A DNA stretch of 64,000 nt, from contig OW799234.1 of assembly GCA_941918925.1 (NCBI GenBank), positions 77,210,543 to 77,274,542 on the forward strand, written 5' to 3'. This DNA comes from Phyto melanocephala. Lineage: Eukaryota; Arthropoda; Insecta; Diptera; Rhinophoridae. The notes below the pieces were generated by a model. That model searched no databases. It was not told where the DNA came from and saw nothing but the letters and a program-made list of their open reading frames with translations. Shown one piece after another: positions 1-12,150 of this stretch (its first letter is position 1; every line of letters starts with the position of its first letter). A program made the position numbers and the translations under genes.

Positions 1-240
1 TCAAAACATTCAACTGAACCACTCGGTTACCTAGAGGGTGGAAACAAATTTATTTAAATTATTATAAATTAATATTTATTCGAATTTTTTATTCATAAAT
101 TTATTCAAAATCATTTTTGTTTTGGCTTAAGTTAATTTTTTTATTACTTATTTTTTTTAGTAGTTTAAACCCTACATATGCCTATAGCGATGTTAAAATG
201 CATTTCACTCGGATATTGTCGGAATAGTATTTTTCTGTTT

Positions 241-982
241 ATACCCTTCACCTGTGGTGCACAAGGGTATATATAGCTTTGTCATTCCGTTTGTAATTTC
301 TACAATTTTCATTTCCGACCCCATAAAGTATATATTTTCTGAAAGCTTATGAATAGAGGAGTCGATTAAGCCCTGACCGTCTGTCCGTCTGCCCGTCTGT
401 CCGTGTGTTGGTTGAAATCAACTTTTAGAAGCAACTATATGTTCCTCAGATCTGTATATGGTATCAATCTCTTGGAAATATCCAGGAATGAACCGCTATT
501 GAAATTCAGCACAATCGCCCCATAACTTTCTGAGATATGAGCAAAAAACCACGACCACCTCGTTTTTTCTCACAATTACAACAACAACATACATACATAC
601 ATACATACATGTAAAAAACATACCAAATAAAAAAAATATTAAAAATAAGAAAAAAATAATAAAAAAAAAACTACAAAAAAAAATTTTTAAAAAATTTTAA
701 AAAAAATTTAAAAAAATTTTTAAAAATTTTTCTAAAAAAATTTTTTTAAAAAAATTTAAAAAAAATATAAAAAAAATAATAAAATATAAATAATATATTA
801 AATAAAATAAAATAAAATTTTTTTGGCTCAGCTGGGATTCGATGCCACATTTATTCTAACGTGTACGTGTGCTCGTATTGTATATGGGATGAATGGTGAT
901 ACAAACAATTGTTATTGCAGGACTACACGTTGTGAAGGGTATAAAAGATTCGGCACGGCCGAATATAGCACTGTTACTTGTT
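241..982 (+). mobile_element. INE-1/mini-me-like element, family A copy 1
   Basis: A non-coding dispersed element of about 740 bp. It opens with ATACCCTTCAC, and an inverted copy of that motif (GTGAAGGGTAT) lies near 936-946, about 36 bases before the end. The 3' end carries a perfect hairpin (ATTCGGC..GCCGAAT) followed by a short tail ending ACTTGTT. Inside are the fly mini-me core (CCCCATAAAGTATATATTTT) and a (GTCY)n run at about 378-405, then CATA repeats, a long A/T tract and the module GGCTCAGCTGGGATTCGATG. Subterminal inverted repeats plus a 3' hairpin are the known layout of Helentron-derived non-autonomous elements. The copy is very similar to the interrupted copy at 52625-54176, so this family probably moved fairly recently. 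No protein is encoded; short frames inside it are chance. Confidence 0.8.
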
Positions 983-3086
983 TTAATTTAATTAAGGAAA
1001 TGTTTTACAAAGTTTAATAATAGAAAAATGGACTTAAGGCAGGATAAAAATGATTTATAATAAATTTAAAAATTTATACTTGTTTGTAAATTTTATTAAA
1101 AATACGAAAGAAGTTGTAGTTGGATGCTTAAAATTTTGTCATCTTTTTAGTCAGATATAATTTTTAATGCTAAAACTTTAAGTTTTATGTCTATAGCGTG
1201 CCCAAAAATTACTTTACAGTTTGAGAAACTTGATAAACTAAAAACACAATAAATTTTTCAAAAATAATTTGTGCCTTTAACTTTGCCGACTATTAACCGC
1301 TTTGTATCAACAGCGCTAAAGCATATCACATCTATAATAAGTAACAAATTTTTGGCAATAAAGAAAAACTGTTGATGCCTATTTTTATATTTTTTAAGAA
1401 AAGTAATTTTAAATTTTTGAATTGATTTTAAATGGTTATTTCCCTTTGAAATAAAGACTAATATATTAATTTTGTGTTAAACAAATTAAACAGATTATTC
1501 GTATATTTATCTAAATTATAAGTTAAAATAAATGATTATTCCAAATAAAATTATAATTTTCAGTAAAGTTGTCCCAAACAGTTGAGAATTGTTTTGAATT
1601 CTAAATGGCAATGATGTGATTATATCAACTTTTGCTTACATAGACTTAAGCACTTTCCTTCTGTGGTACAAAAATTTGCTTATAAATTATTCTAAAGCTG
1701 ACAAATTTTAATATTTATGGTTAAAATATGGGAAAAAAAACACATACAGTCGTGTATCGATTTACTACCGAGCATTTTCGAAGGATACCACATGCAGATA
1801 TGAGCAATGTGCGAAGGCTTCTTAAAGTTGACTTAAAATACTTCATTTCCCTATTTATCTGTATCAAGCAGTAAATGGGCAATTTTGTTTGTACTTTTTA
1901 AAATGCCATAGTTAACAACACTGATGGAAACCATGAATCATGTGATACTTTTACTCTTTGTATAAATACACTTACAATACTCCCGTCTATATGTTTTTTT
2001 TCTTCCCCGCAAGGGAAAACTTTTTACAGGGAAAAAATGTCATGAATTATTAAAATTTTTTAAGTGTTGTATATTTTTCAACATAATTAAGTTTAAAATA
2101 TTGTCCACATCAAACCTGACCGCATAAAAGCTTTAATATTTGATAAGGGGAAAAATAGATTTAAAAACATTCAACCACATATTGAATTTAGTTGGTGGTA
2201 TTTAGAGAAACTAAGAAAATTTAGTAATCTTTTTGTCCTCATATAACATTTTGTGTTTATATCTATAGATAAATTCAAAATAATTTAATAATGAAACACG
2301 ACCAAAACTACATGTGCTTTTGATCTGTCTTAATATCTGCTGAAATATTGGAAAACATAATTACTGATAAATTGTTTTACACTAACAAATAGTGGATTAT
2401 AAAATTTTAGGCTAAGCAGTCGTTATTTGCCTTTACTTATTACTTGTGGATATAGAATCAAAGCTAAATAATTTACTTGTTTAGTCAGCAGATGCTGGGT
2501 TGATAACCTTCTAAGTTCACAGGATTAGTTCTATCTCTTAAATATTGATTTCATGGGTAACTTGCAAGTGAAAGAAAAAAGAATCAAATGGAAACGGACT
2601 TGGCATATATTAAGAAATTATTAAGATTAAATACATAAAAATATATATGAATGCGTTTGGGGAGAATTGAAACAGACAATTACAATGTTTGGGTGCCTTT
2701 TCAACCCCATTCGCATTCGGTGATTCCATGGCCATATACATGTGCGCGCCACTGGCAGGTGTATTTTCTAAATTAGAAAGCGCTTTTCCATTGCCGATGA
2801 TTCTAGTAGCAAAACATCTTCGTTAGACAGAGGTGTACCAAAGAATTTACACTTTATGTGTTTCTACCTATGATCATTAATCTACCGCGAACTGAGTTGC
2901 ATTAACGACTTTAATTTAAAGATACAAATGTCATTCTTCATGCACCCATTTTACATGAATACATCGCCTATGAGCACCTCTACCACCTTCACACGACTTT
3001 TGCGTTCCATCGAAATTAAAGTCTCTTTAAACTCATTATGTTTGGGGTCCTGGATTCTCCTAAGGCAGTGATGACCAGAAATAACA
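983..3086. other. No recognisable gene
   Basis: AT-rich unique-looking DNA. A less AT-biased stretch at about 2690-3080 has an open frame on the minus strand (2951-3154, 67 codons) that I do not recognise. It runs into the terminal repeat of the next element, so it is probably not a gene. Confidence 0.55.
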
Positions 3087-4170
3087 CAAACAAGTAAGAG
3101 CACTATATTCGGCTGTACCGAATTTTTGATACCCGCCACCAATTTTCTGTACATTTATATTACAAAATCTATTATTTTGTTATTAACAGTAATCGCTATG
3201 AAATAATTTCTTTATACTTAAATATGTGTCGCTTTCTTTATATAACTTCGATATGCTATTAAAATAATTTCGTTAATTTAGTCTTTAAATGAAAATGGGC
3301 GTTCTTCTAATTTCTTCTAAGTTCTGCTAATAAACACAACTTAGATATTTCAATATATTCCTTTATTCTTCCAAAAAAAAAGAAAGGTATATGAGCGAAA
3401 TCTCATCAGCATACCTCTAATTCTGTCGGTTTTATGAGATTTTAAATTTCATTTACAGTAGATTATGTGAAAAAAAGGGCGTTTAAGTAGGCGTGTCGAA
3501 GTAGCTTCTGCTAATAAATACAACTAAGATATTTCAATTTTGTCCTTTATTCTTCAAAAGTCATTATTCATAGATAAATTAAATGAATTCCAGATAAAGC
3601 GTTATATGGGAGGTGGGCGTAAAAGTGGGTGTGCCGCATTTATTTTCAGTTGGTACAAAGCCTATGTCCAAAAAGTGATGTTTGCAAAACTTTGCAATCA
3701 TAAATCTAATTTTGTAATTTTTTTACGTTTAAAAAAAATACACTGTGCGGTGCATTTGATTTAAGCAATTGACTTAAGCAATTTTCTGGGAAAATTTTTT
3801 TACTCAGGAAATATACATTTGAAATTTTATGGCTCTATGTTGATGCAATTGCATTTTATTCGATGTTAGTAGGACATGGTTTTGCTGACCTTCTCTCTTC
3901 CTAATATTCTTATTTAGCCCATTTTCAATACCAAATAAGCCTTTTGTATAAGAAATATTCTGGCAAAATTTGAGCCCTAGCTTTTTCAGTTCGAGCTCTA
4001 TCGTGTTTTCAACAGACGGATAGACGGACGTAAATAGCTCGATCGTCATAAAATTAAACCCCGATTAAAAAAATATATACTTCATGGGATATAAAATGGA
4101 TACTTCGATGTGTTACAAACGTAATGACAAAATGAATATGCCCCCCCACCATTGTTTTGGTGGCGGGTAT
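3087..4170 (-). mobile_element. INE-1/mini-me-like element, family B copy 1
   Basis: Reverse-oriented element of about 1.08 kb. It begins with the complement of the 3' end (AACAAGTAAGAGCAC, then the TATTCGGC hairpin) and ends in GGTGGCGGGTAT, the complement of the family B 5' end. The core is recognisable near 4010-4100 (ACAGACGGATAGACGGACG, then CTTCATGGGATATAAAATGG). The middle holds a single GTGGGCGT-type repeat unit where longer copies have three or four. Around 3232-3245 it shows the undisturbed site CTTTCTTTATATAACTTCG, where the copies at 17164 and 38070 carry a mariner insertion. Confidence 0.75.
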
Positions 4171-4590
4171 AAAAAGTGTACTACACTCCACTCACTTTTT
4201 ACAAGTAGAGCTAGTTTTTATCAAGTGCCAACTTTTAAGGGAAGTTAGAGGAATTTCGGAATTTATTGTTTGATAAAAAGTTATAAGTTTTTAAAAATAA
4301 TGTTAACAACTGGTTTTATTAGCAAATACAAAATCTGTAGACATTTAAAGAGGTTCTAATTTACAATTTACAAATAATTTTCATTACTGATGTTAAAAAT
4401 ATAATATTATAACTAACTAAAATGAATAGAGTTCACAATGGCTCAACTCTATTAGATTTTTAATAACAAACATATTATTGAAGGTCTAAAAAATATTAAA
4501 GCAGATAGTTTTTATATTAATCGTATTGGATATGTTTTGTAAAATTTTAATTAAAAAAGGGGTAATAATGCAGAAAACATTAATTAATAA
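4171..4590. other. No recognisable gene
   Basis: AT-rich spacer between the family B element and the CACTA-like element. Its last three bases (TAA, 4588-4590) are the left target duplication of the latter. Confidence 0.6.
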
Positions 4591-5526
4591 CACAGGCCAA
4601 AACTCAATTTGCTTCTTTGAATTTATCAACTGATTCCTGTTAATTTGGATGCGCTGAATTCAAATCTGTAATCAGTTTGTCTCTGTCTAGTTTTCATGAT
4701 ATAACTTTTTTAAGTATTTAAAAAGTAAAACTTTTCCATAGAAATTAAAAAAAAAACAAAGAAGAAATCTAGAATGAACAGCCGGATTAGAGTCTCTTTA
4801 CAAATTCCAACAGTAGTCTGCCATCATATGTGTATCCCACCTTCCCTGGTACCGATTCTCCATAATCTGTATATCTTGGTGAAACCTTTCTCCTTGTTCT
4901 TCGCTTAAATTACCCAAATTTTCGGGAAATCGGTCCAAGTGACTGTGCAAATAATGGATTTTAATACTCATGTTGCAGCCAAGGTCTCTGAACTTATCCA
5001 GCATATTCTCCACTAATTGTACATAATTTGGAGCTCTATTATTTGCCAAGAAATTTTTTGTGACCACGCATTTCATTCAGTTTCGGTCATTGACTTATCA
5101 AAATCACTAAATACTCACTAAACAGAAGTAACAGTCGTCCAAATGATTTCTGGGTTCTCTCCAAACCATCGGCACAACAAACTTAAGCCTATTTCGTTTT
5201 CCTTGAGTCCACTGTCGCAAATTTACACAGCAAGTATTGCACACAATGTGTGGAGCCCAGCTTTTATCTTGGTCACCAACTCCGAAATAATCTAAATACG
5301 ATTTTTTTATACACTCCGAAGTAGGTCTTATGTTTTCTTTAAAGGTGTATTCTCCACAAATATAAAAAAATGTGTCAGTGTTATTTTTACAACATCTTCT
5401 ATTGGAATTAATTTCTACTTAGATCAACACTTTTGTAGAGAGAGCTGATAGAGACAAACTGATTACAGATTTGAATTCAGCGCACCCAAATTAACTAGAT
5501 TTTTTTTTTAATTTTGTCGGGCTGTG
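4591..5526 (-). mobile_element. CACTA-like DNA transposon, internally deleted copy
   Basis: Both ends read CACAG-CC inward (CACAGGCC at 4591; the complement of CACAGCCC ends at 5526). A direct TAA flanks each side (4588-4590 and 5527-5529). Inside the tips, an inverted repeat of about 60 bp sits at about 4637-4690 and 5444-5506 (it includes GAATTCAAATCTGTAATCAG). CAC termini with 3-bp duplications are typical of the CACTA/CMC group, and the coding remnant resembles the 20304-23526 element. The copy is non-autonomous because the central coding part is missing. Confidence 0.65.
4795..5400 (-). pseudogene. CACTA-like transposase remnant with central deletion
   Basis: Reading leftward, the first part (about 5400-5120) encodes a Cys-rich stretch, DTFFYICGEY, then DKSWAPHIVCNTC, then VPMVWREPRNHLDDCYFCL. 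These are the CxxC modules of an abundant arthropod transposon protein family. Two stops follow (VSI**). The frame then resumes at 5076-4798 with the C-terminal module, MSIKIHYLHSHLDRFPENLG and EEQGERFHQDI, ending MADYCWNL. The roughly 300 residues expected between these blocks, including the DLK and W-SRA motifs seen in the larger relative, are absent. The protein cannot be an active transposase. The ends resemble but do not match the gene at 21057-22787, so this is a second family. The catalytic role is inferred from that relative. Confidence 0.65.
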
Positions 5527-7654
5527 TAATTCATGCAATTGCTGTTTTCATTTTTACACTCTACGAACAATTATATAAAATATTAAATATGTATACAAAT
5601 ATAATTAAAATTTATATTTCCCAGGTTATAAAGGTATAAATTTCCCGGGAATACTAAAATGTCAATTCCCAAACCCTAGTGGCTATGGTATATTAAGTGA
5701 ATTGTTTGTTTTACTATTATCCAAGTAACACTTCAAGTGTCGGCCAAAGAGAATATTTCGTGAGTACTTTGTGTCTATTTCTTGCTGCTTGTTGTTATTG
5801 CATGTTGTTGGGTATCTATTTCTATATATTTTTTTTTTGTTAAACATTCTTGTATTTAGACTTGGCCAAGTAGTCTGTATGTTGGTTTACTTGTTTATAG
5901 GTTTGTATATTTCATGTTATGGTTTTGTTTGTTCAGTTTTACTCTGCTTTGTCATAGACATCTTAATGTCTCTTAAGTTGAGCTTCTTATAACCAAGTGC
6001 ACTACATTTTGTGCGACGATATTTTATGTAACAGGTGATAAAATTTTAAATAATATTTTGAGTGTTTTCATGGAAATATTTATATACACAATATTTTAGG
6101 TTGAAAAAAGGTTTTCATAACTATATTACAACAATTTATATGTTTAAGAATTCTCTCCACCAAAACTAATAAATTCATAAAAACATCATATTTAAAGTTG
6201 TTAGTGGGCTTACATGATATTCTGCTGTACATAATGCGAGATTTCCAACTTAGTAAAAAAACTTTTAAACATTTAGAAAAGCCAGAATGCTATATAAGGC
6301 CCTGCCGCATCTTTTAATACACATCACCATCATATACACAGGTATAGTAACCACAGCGTAACTTAGCCTAGATTTCAGATTGAATACTTTAAGGCATGTC
6401 GCTTTAGCATTTCCGAATCCATACTTTATTTTGAATTTTTATATATATAGAACTTGGTTGGGCTTGGAAAAAAAATTATCCGCCATTTTGTCTTGGACAT
6501 TACTTGGGATTAGAAATTTGTCATAGTTTAATTTATATTCTACTTGTCAAGCCCTTTCCTTTGATACTTATATTATGGGCCTTACATTTTAACACATGTT
6601 CTTTTCAATAATTTGAAATACGTATAAACGTTTTATTATTCTTTATAGTGATTTTATCCGCTTAAAAACATCCAATCGTAAAATTAAATAAATTAGCTAA
6701 TGTATGTACTGTTAACTTCAAGTGAAAGTAAACACCGCATATTTCTCCAATTACTAAGCACATTACTATAGGTGCTCATACTGTGTACCTTAAGTTATAC
6801 AAAAAATATCAACAAGTAACAGAATGATGGAGCTTAAAATTTAGCCAACGTTATATATATATTACTTTACAAGTCAGTATATTTCTTATACAGCAACTTA
6901 ATGGTTTCTTTATGAGCTTTTCACTTCTTTTATATCTTTTGAAAACATCAATAGTATTTTTATTTAGCTTTTAAGTATTGTTGCTGTAGTTATTGTCTGT
7001 CTATCATTTGCTCTTGTTACAGCCAAGCTCATTCCACTGTAAAATGTTGCTTAAATGCCTTGCAAAGGTTTTTTGTTTTAATATTTATTTATTTTTTATT
7101 GCAGGACTTGATGTAAATATAAGCAAATAATCAACTCGAGCAAAAAATGTATAGCTTCATTCTTGTTTCTTTTTTTTTTAAATAAAGGTCTTTATTTACT
7201 GAACAGTGTTCATTGCCAACATGCTAGTAAGTCATTTGAAATAAGATATTAGGAACAATTTTTTTCCGGGAAGAATTTTCAACGGAAAGAAATGGGCTGT
7301 GTTTCTATTTGTTGGTGTTTAATTAGTGATTTATACAAAAGAAAAGGTTGTTAAGTTTTTGAAACTACTAGAGAAATTTTGTATAATGCTTAAATTGTAA
7401 TTGTGCTATCTTTATTAATTGTGATAAGAAGAAATCAAATTAAAGTGTGTTAAAATGAATAACTTCAAAATTATCAGCCTTTTTTTCCTATGTTTTTTTT
7501 TAGAAATTTTAAAATATAGAATTTGAAATACTGCTCTTTTAATTGCAAAGAAATTATTTAAACAAATGTTCACATTCTTAATCAAAACAACAAAACTATA
7601 TATTTTCTAACTAGAAAATTTTTTTAGCATGTTTTCTTTTTATATCAGAATAGA
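5527..7654. other. No recognisable gene
   Basis: AT-rich DNA with poly-T and poly-A runs. A TATATAAGG-like box at about 6291 is followed by no convincing initiator or coding exon. I see no transposon coding remnant. Confidence 0.55.
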
Positions 7655-8072
7655 TTTGGGGCATCAGAATCGCCTTTTCGTCAGCGTGCCCCAAATTAAC
7701 AGATTTCAACCAGGAGCGCACAATTTCTATGATTGCGTTAGTAATGGTTATAATCTCCACTAGCGACACATATTAGGGCAATGTCATCGGCAAAACCAAC
7801 AATTCTAGACCAATCAGGAAGAGAAACACGGAGTATGCCATCATACATCACATTCCACAACAACGGTCCGAGAATCGTTCCCTGTGGAACCCCCCACCTG
7901 TGATATCTTGCTGTCGTATGTCCTTGTCGGTTTGGTACAACATGATTGTAACGGAAGTAGTCCTTTACTATAGGCAAGTGTTCAGGACTGGCTAAACGGA
8001 TAAGAGAATTCACTATAACCTCCCAGTTCGCCGAGTTAAATGCATTCGAGCACGTCGAGCGTTACCACTATG
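7655..8072 (-). pseudogene. R1-like non-LTR reverse transcriptase fragment
   Basis: Part of the reverse transcriptase that copies element RNA during target-primed retrotransposition. Reading leftward: the palm A region (VTLDV, then after a one-base shift NAFNSANWEV, about 8065-8020), the loop GVPQGTILGPLLWNVMYDGI (about 7900-7840) and the catalytic box FADDIALI (about 7800-7770). After another frameshift, IVRSWLKSVNLGHADEK follows (about 7725-7680). Motif order and spacing fit the R1 clade. The fragment covers only about 140 of some 1000 residues. It is broken by at least two frameshifts and ends at its 5' side within 10 bases of a long microsatellite. Confidence 0.8.
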
Positions 8073-8080
8073 CAATACAT

Positions 8081-8223
8081 TGTATGTATGTATGTATGTA
8101 TGTATGTATGTATGTATGTATGTATGTATGTATGTATGTATGTATGTATGTATGTATGTATGTATGTATGTATGTATGTATGTATGTATGTATGTATGTA
8201 TGTATGTATATATGTATGTATGT
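8081..8223. repeat. (TATG)n microsatellite
   Basis: About 143 bp of nearly perfect TATG/GTAT tetranucleotide repeats with one TATA interruption near 8208. The open frames across it (MYVC repeats) are artefacts. Confidence 0.97.
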
Positions 8224-10239
8224 TTATTTGATAATTTTTTTCAATATAAAACTTTAACGCTTTTTTTCAATCCATATTCATTACAAATGTATGTTTAAAT
8301 AAAAACTTTTTATAGAAAATATTGGAGTTGAACTCATTTAGCTTTGTTTGTATTTTAGGAAATTTTTTAATTTATTTTATTTATTTATTTATTTATTTTG
8401 GTACTGAGTACATTTTAATTTTTATCATCTCCTACATTTACCACTTAGGCAAAATGTTTTATTTTGAAATTGTTTAAAAACAATACCACAATTAAAACAT
8501 TTGCCCCAAATAAATATTAAAAATATAATTGAAACAGAAAAATACAGATGTTGTAGCTATGCTCCAACAACGAAAAAAGCTGTCTTATTTAGGACTTCTT
8601 TTTATGTCTTTCATCCTCATTGTCGTGAAAATTTGATTTGAAAATCTCTTAACAATGTTTACATCAATGTTACCCTATTTGTGATAATGGAAGAGCTGTT
8701 ACTCTTAGTGCCATTAAAGCAATGTTGTTGTAGATATTACGATTCCAAAAACAGCACCACAAGTAATCATAAGAAAAGAAAATTTCGTAAATTTATTTCT
8801 ATGGGTTTTCATTCGTTATTTATGTTTTTTTGTTTGTTTTTTTTTCAATTTGTTTTTCAATTATCTCTTTACAGTTTTCTATTTTGTGTTGACCATTTTA
8901 TTTTTATTTTTAAATTTGTCTGACTTATATTACAGGAGGAGGATGCAATTTATATGTAAGTGTTACCCTAATTATCCATATAGTTACGTTAATGTTGTCT
9001 TTTACCTTTTTATAAGATTAGACTAAAATGTGACCGCAAAAATAACATAACAGAATTAAATAACTAATTTTCTAGTTTTATTTTACTGAGTCAAATTCAA
9101 GACATATTTTATTAAATTTATGCGATATGTTGCGTAAATATCGTAGTTAAAGTTAAAAGCAAAAAACAAATAATTATTATTTAAAGCCGAATTTTTTAGT
9201 TTTACATCAGTTAAAATCCAATTTATATGTCGAACCAAGCGTTGGAATGTTTTGATTTCTGATTCGGAATTTAGATTAGGTTAGGTAGAGATCTTGGGTC
9301 TATCGTATTATTCCCTATGTGATACCTGAATATAAAAGAATAAAATAAAATAGAAAAAATAGAAGCTGACCAGTTCAGAGTCCTGGCGGACTGTAATATG
9401 TAATCTTAATCTCAAGTGTGGAGCAAATATATGGAATAAGGTTAAGATTTTCGAAATAGAAAACATGTACTTATAGCTTAATATTCAAGAAAATGCTATT
9501 TTATGAACTTTAAATTTTTGAATGCTTGCATTGACATGATCTTTCATGTCTTAATTATTACAGATTATGGTTAATTTATTATATTTAGTTTCCAATTCTC
9601 AGATGTAACAACATTAATCTAAAGAACAAAATAATCATTGTATGCTCTCGTATGCGGATGAGTTAAATAATTTTAATAATTTTGTGACTTGAAATCTTTT
9701 TAAGATAGTCTTATAATTGTATTGATTGATGCTTATAATTTCGCAAATTTTGCTAATTCGCAGCAGCATGAACTACACTTTGTATGCTAAACAAATGAAA
9801 AGATGAGACAGAAAAACCAAAAAGTCGTATCAACGTTCAAGTTTCAGAATATATTTATGTAAAGCATGAAAAATAAATAAAATATTATAAATATTTGTCT
9901 GTATTTTTAATGTTGTTATTGTTGTAACTCTGATTAGATTTTTGAACAATACTACACTTTGTATTTATTTGTATAAATATTTTTGTTGTATTAGTATTAC
10001 GTACATATGTACTTGTATAGTTATTCGGTAATATATGTGCATGGTTATTAAGCACGAAACATATGGTTTATTATATCACATCTGTTGTATAAATTAAGAT
10101 ACAATATAAACGACAATTTATTACTACACAAACAAAAATATATATGTATATAAAATAAAAACAATAAGAAATTTAAATGTTAATTTTATATCAATAAACT
10201 TATATAAACCTTTAAGTTATATTTTTAATTTGTCTCCAG
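8224..10239. other. No recognisable gene
   Basis: AT-rich DNA with a short (TTTA)n run at about 8360-8398. A stretch at about 9275-9405 (GATTAGGTTAGG, then TGTGATACC, then TCCTGGCGGACT) resembles a dispersed repeat often seen in flies, but I could not delimit it. Confidence 0.5.
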
Positions 10240-11025
10240 AACAGAGCCATTTCCCTGAATTATGGAAAAAAACGTAAATCAGGATCGAAATTGTGCGTTG
10301 TTTATTACAGTGGTATTGTCAAGTTAAGTTGTAATTCTAAATAATTAAAAATAATAATTTGTCACAGCAAATATCAAAAATTTTATCTCCAAATTATCAT
10401 GGTTTTAGAAAATCCTTCTCAAACTCTACAAACCTGCTTTACCTAACAATACATATAAATGATGAATTCTATAAGCGTCAACAAACGGATGTCATCTATA
10501 TTGATTTGAGTAAGGCATTCAATAAAGTATTCTTATTATTTCAATTGGATATAATATTTTGCACCTTATCTTCTAGATGGACTTATTCTTATTTAAAACA
10601 TACATTACAGTGCGAGAAATATAAAAAGTGTGATTTCAAAAAATAAGCACATATCGTTAAGTGTTCCACAATGTATTTATTTAAGGCCATTATTATTTAA
10701 ATTCCATATAATTGATCAAATTAATCACTCTCATATTGAAATGTATGCTAATGACGTAAAAATTGTTTATGTCTCAACAACAAAGACTATCCCAACATGT
10801 CTTAAATAATTTTGCCACTGGATGTAATGGAAACTTAAAGGAATTAAATAAATGTAACATGATCGTTCTGCACTTGGTATATTATATGACTGTTACTCGA
10901 TAAATGGTGCATCTATTGAATTAGTTGAATCATTATTATTACGTATACTGTAAAAAAAGCAATTACTGTAATGGGTTTTAAAGAACTCTTAGATTAAACA
11001 GCTGTTTACAACGTTAGTAAGGCCT
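10240..11025 (+). pseudogene. Jockey-like non-LTR reverse transcriptase fragment
   Basis: Decayed reverse transcriptase in three frames. FPELWKK (about 10250) is followed by a block recognisable as the region before palm A: ISKILSPNYHGFRKSFSNST, then LTIHINDEFYKRQQTDVIYI and DLSKAFNKV (10366-10530). Further on, SVPQCIYLRPLLF matches the PQG-LGPLLF loop and MYANDVKIVY (about 10740-10770) is the YADD box with the first D changed to N. The thumb (SINGASIELVE) reaches about 10925. Catalytic loss, frameshifts and the missing endonuclease half show it is dead. The TIR element at 11029 begins just beyond it. Confidence 0.75.
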
Positions 11026-11524
11026 TTACACGCAAAGAAAAACCATGGTTATGACATGATCACGACGGTCATATTATTTTTTCTAAAACAATATTTGGTT
11101 GTCAAAAACAAGTGATAGTTATTTTTGTTTCATTTCATCATATATATAGTTTGATATTAAAAAAATAATTTGACAAAAATAACATTATATTCAAAAGCAT
11201 TAAAAACTACTAATAATCATTAAATAATAGGTGAGACAACAGTATGATTACAAATTAATCAAGCTATGATATATTTTTAATAATAATTTGATTTTAACTA
11301 TACGAAAAAGTTTGAGATGTCAAAAAAAAATGAAAAAAAATTGTGAGAAATTAAAGAAAATTTGAAATTGAACGAGAAAATGTAAAAAAATATTGTATAA
11401 AAATTGCAATTGAATTGGTAAGTACAATCAATATGTGTATGTTACAGCAAAAGACAATAATTTGCCATAAAAAGCAAAGACTGTCGATTTCAATTTGATT
11501 AAACATAATAATGATAACTTTATA

Positions 11525-12065
11525 AAGGGGCCGCCAAATAACTTTTTTTTTTTTAACAGGGCGCAAAACATCGAGTGTAGCTTCGGCTGTGTGACACGTA
11601 ACGCCGTCCTGTTGAAACCAATTGTCATTCTTTTCAATTTTTGTGAAAAAAAAATTCCTTCACATGGCCCGATAACGATCGCCATTGACTGTAATGGCCA
11701 CTTCTTGCTCATTTTCGAAGAAAAAAGAAGAATGGACCAATTATGCCTCTGGACCAAAACCCGCACCAAACAGTGACTCGTTTTGGGTGTGTCGGCTTTT
11801 CAATGTATGCGTGCGGGTTTTTTGTGCCCCAAATGCGACAATTTTGCTTGTTTACATACCCGCAAAAATCAAAAATGATTATTTTTTTTGCAAAATCGGC
11901 ATCTTCTGTAAGTCGATCGCAAGCCCACTTAGCGAAGCGTATACACAACCATATTTGTTCAGCGGAAGGATTAAACTAATTATCTGTCAAATCATACATA
12001 AGCTAAGTGTTACCATTCACGAAATAAGCACTAGTTAAAAAAAAAACGTATGATGGCGGACCCTT
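11525..12065 (-). mobile_element. Deleted mariner-family element
   Basis: Inverted ends AAGGGGCCGCCAAATAAC (11525) and AAGGGTCCGCCATCATAC (complement of the end at 12065), each followed inward by a T run and AAC. Both are flanked by TA (11523-11524 and 12066-12067), the mariner target. At 541 bp it is under half the length of a full element. Confidence 0.75.
11535..11985 (-). pseudogene. Mariner-type transposase fragment
   Basis: Reading leftward: FAKWACDRLTEDADF, FCGYVNKQNCRIWGTKNPHA and HPKRVTVWCGFWSRGIIGPF are the middle of an insect mariner/Tc1 DDE transposase. After a frameshift, AITVNGD and a degraded WFQQDGATCHTA-type motif (the second catalytic Asp region) follow, ending by the left inverted repeat. 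The N-terminal DNA-binding half is missing, so it cannot act alone. It is mildly diverged, with readable frames over 80 codons. Confidence 0.8.
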
Positions 12066-12150
12066 TATGTTTAAACCATAATCACACAATTCAATCATAG
12101 TATGTTGATCTTCGATTATGGTTACCACAACCATATTTTTTATTTGCGTG

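Larger units (their letters stand above)
11029..12150. mobile_element. TIR element (CACGCAAA ends) hosting a mariner
   Basis: The left end CACGCAAAGAAAAACCATGG and the complement of the right end (CACGCAAATAAAAAATATGG) form inverted repeats of roughly 30-40 bp with drift. Family and target duplication are unclear to me. With the nested mariner (11525-12065) removed, the element would be only about 580 bp and non-coding, so it is MITE-like. Confidence 0.5.

Noticed and set aside
823..1017. 64-codon open frame, and its relative at 54017-54247
   Set aside because: It lies inside the non-coding 3' part of family A elements; similarity reflects the repeat, not a protein.
2951..3154. 67-codon minus-strand frame
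   Set aside because: It overlaps the terminal repeat of a family B element, has no motif and no splice context.
6285..6350. TATATAAGG box resembling a core promoter, and a similar one near 15516
   Set aside because: No initiator at the right distance and no downstream exon; such boxes are frequent by chance in AT-rich DNA.
8040..8298. Open frames of repeated MYVC
   Set aside because: They are translations of the tetranucleotide microsatellite.
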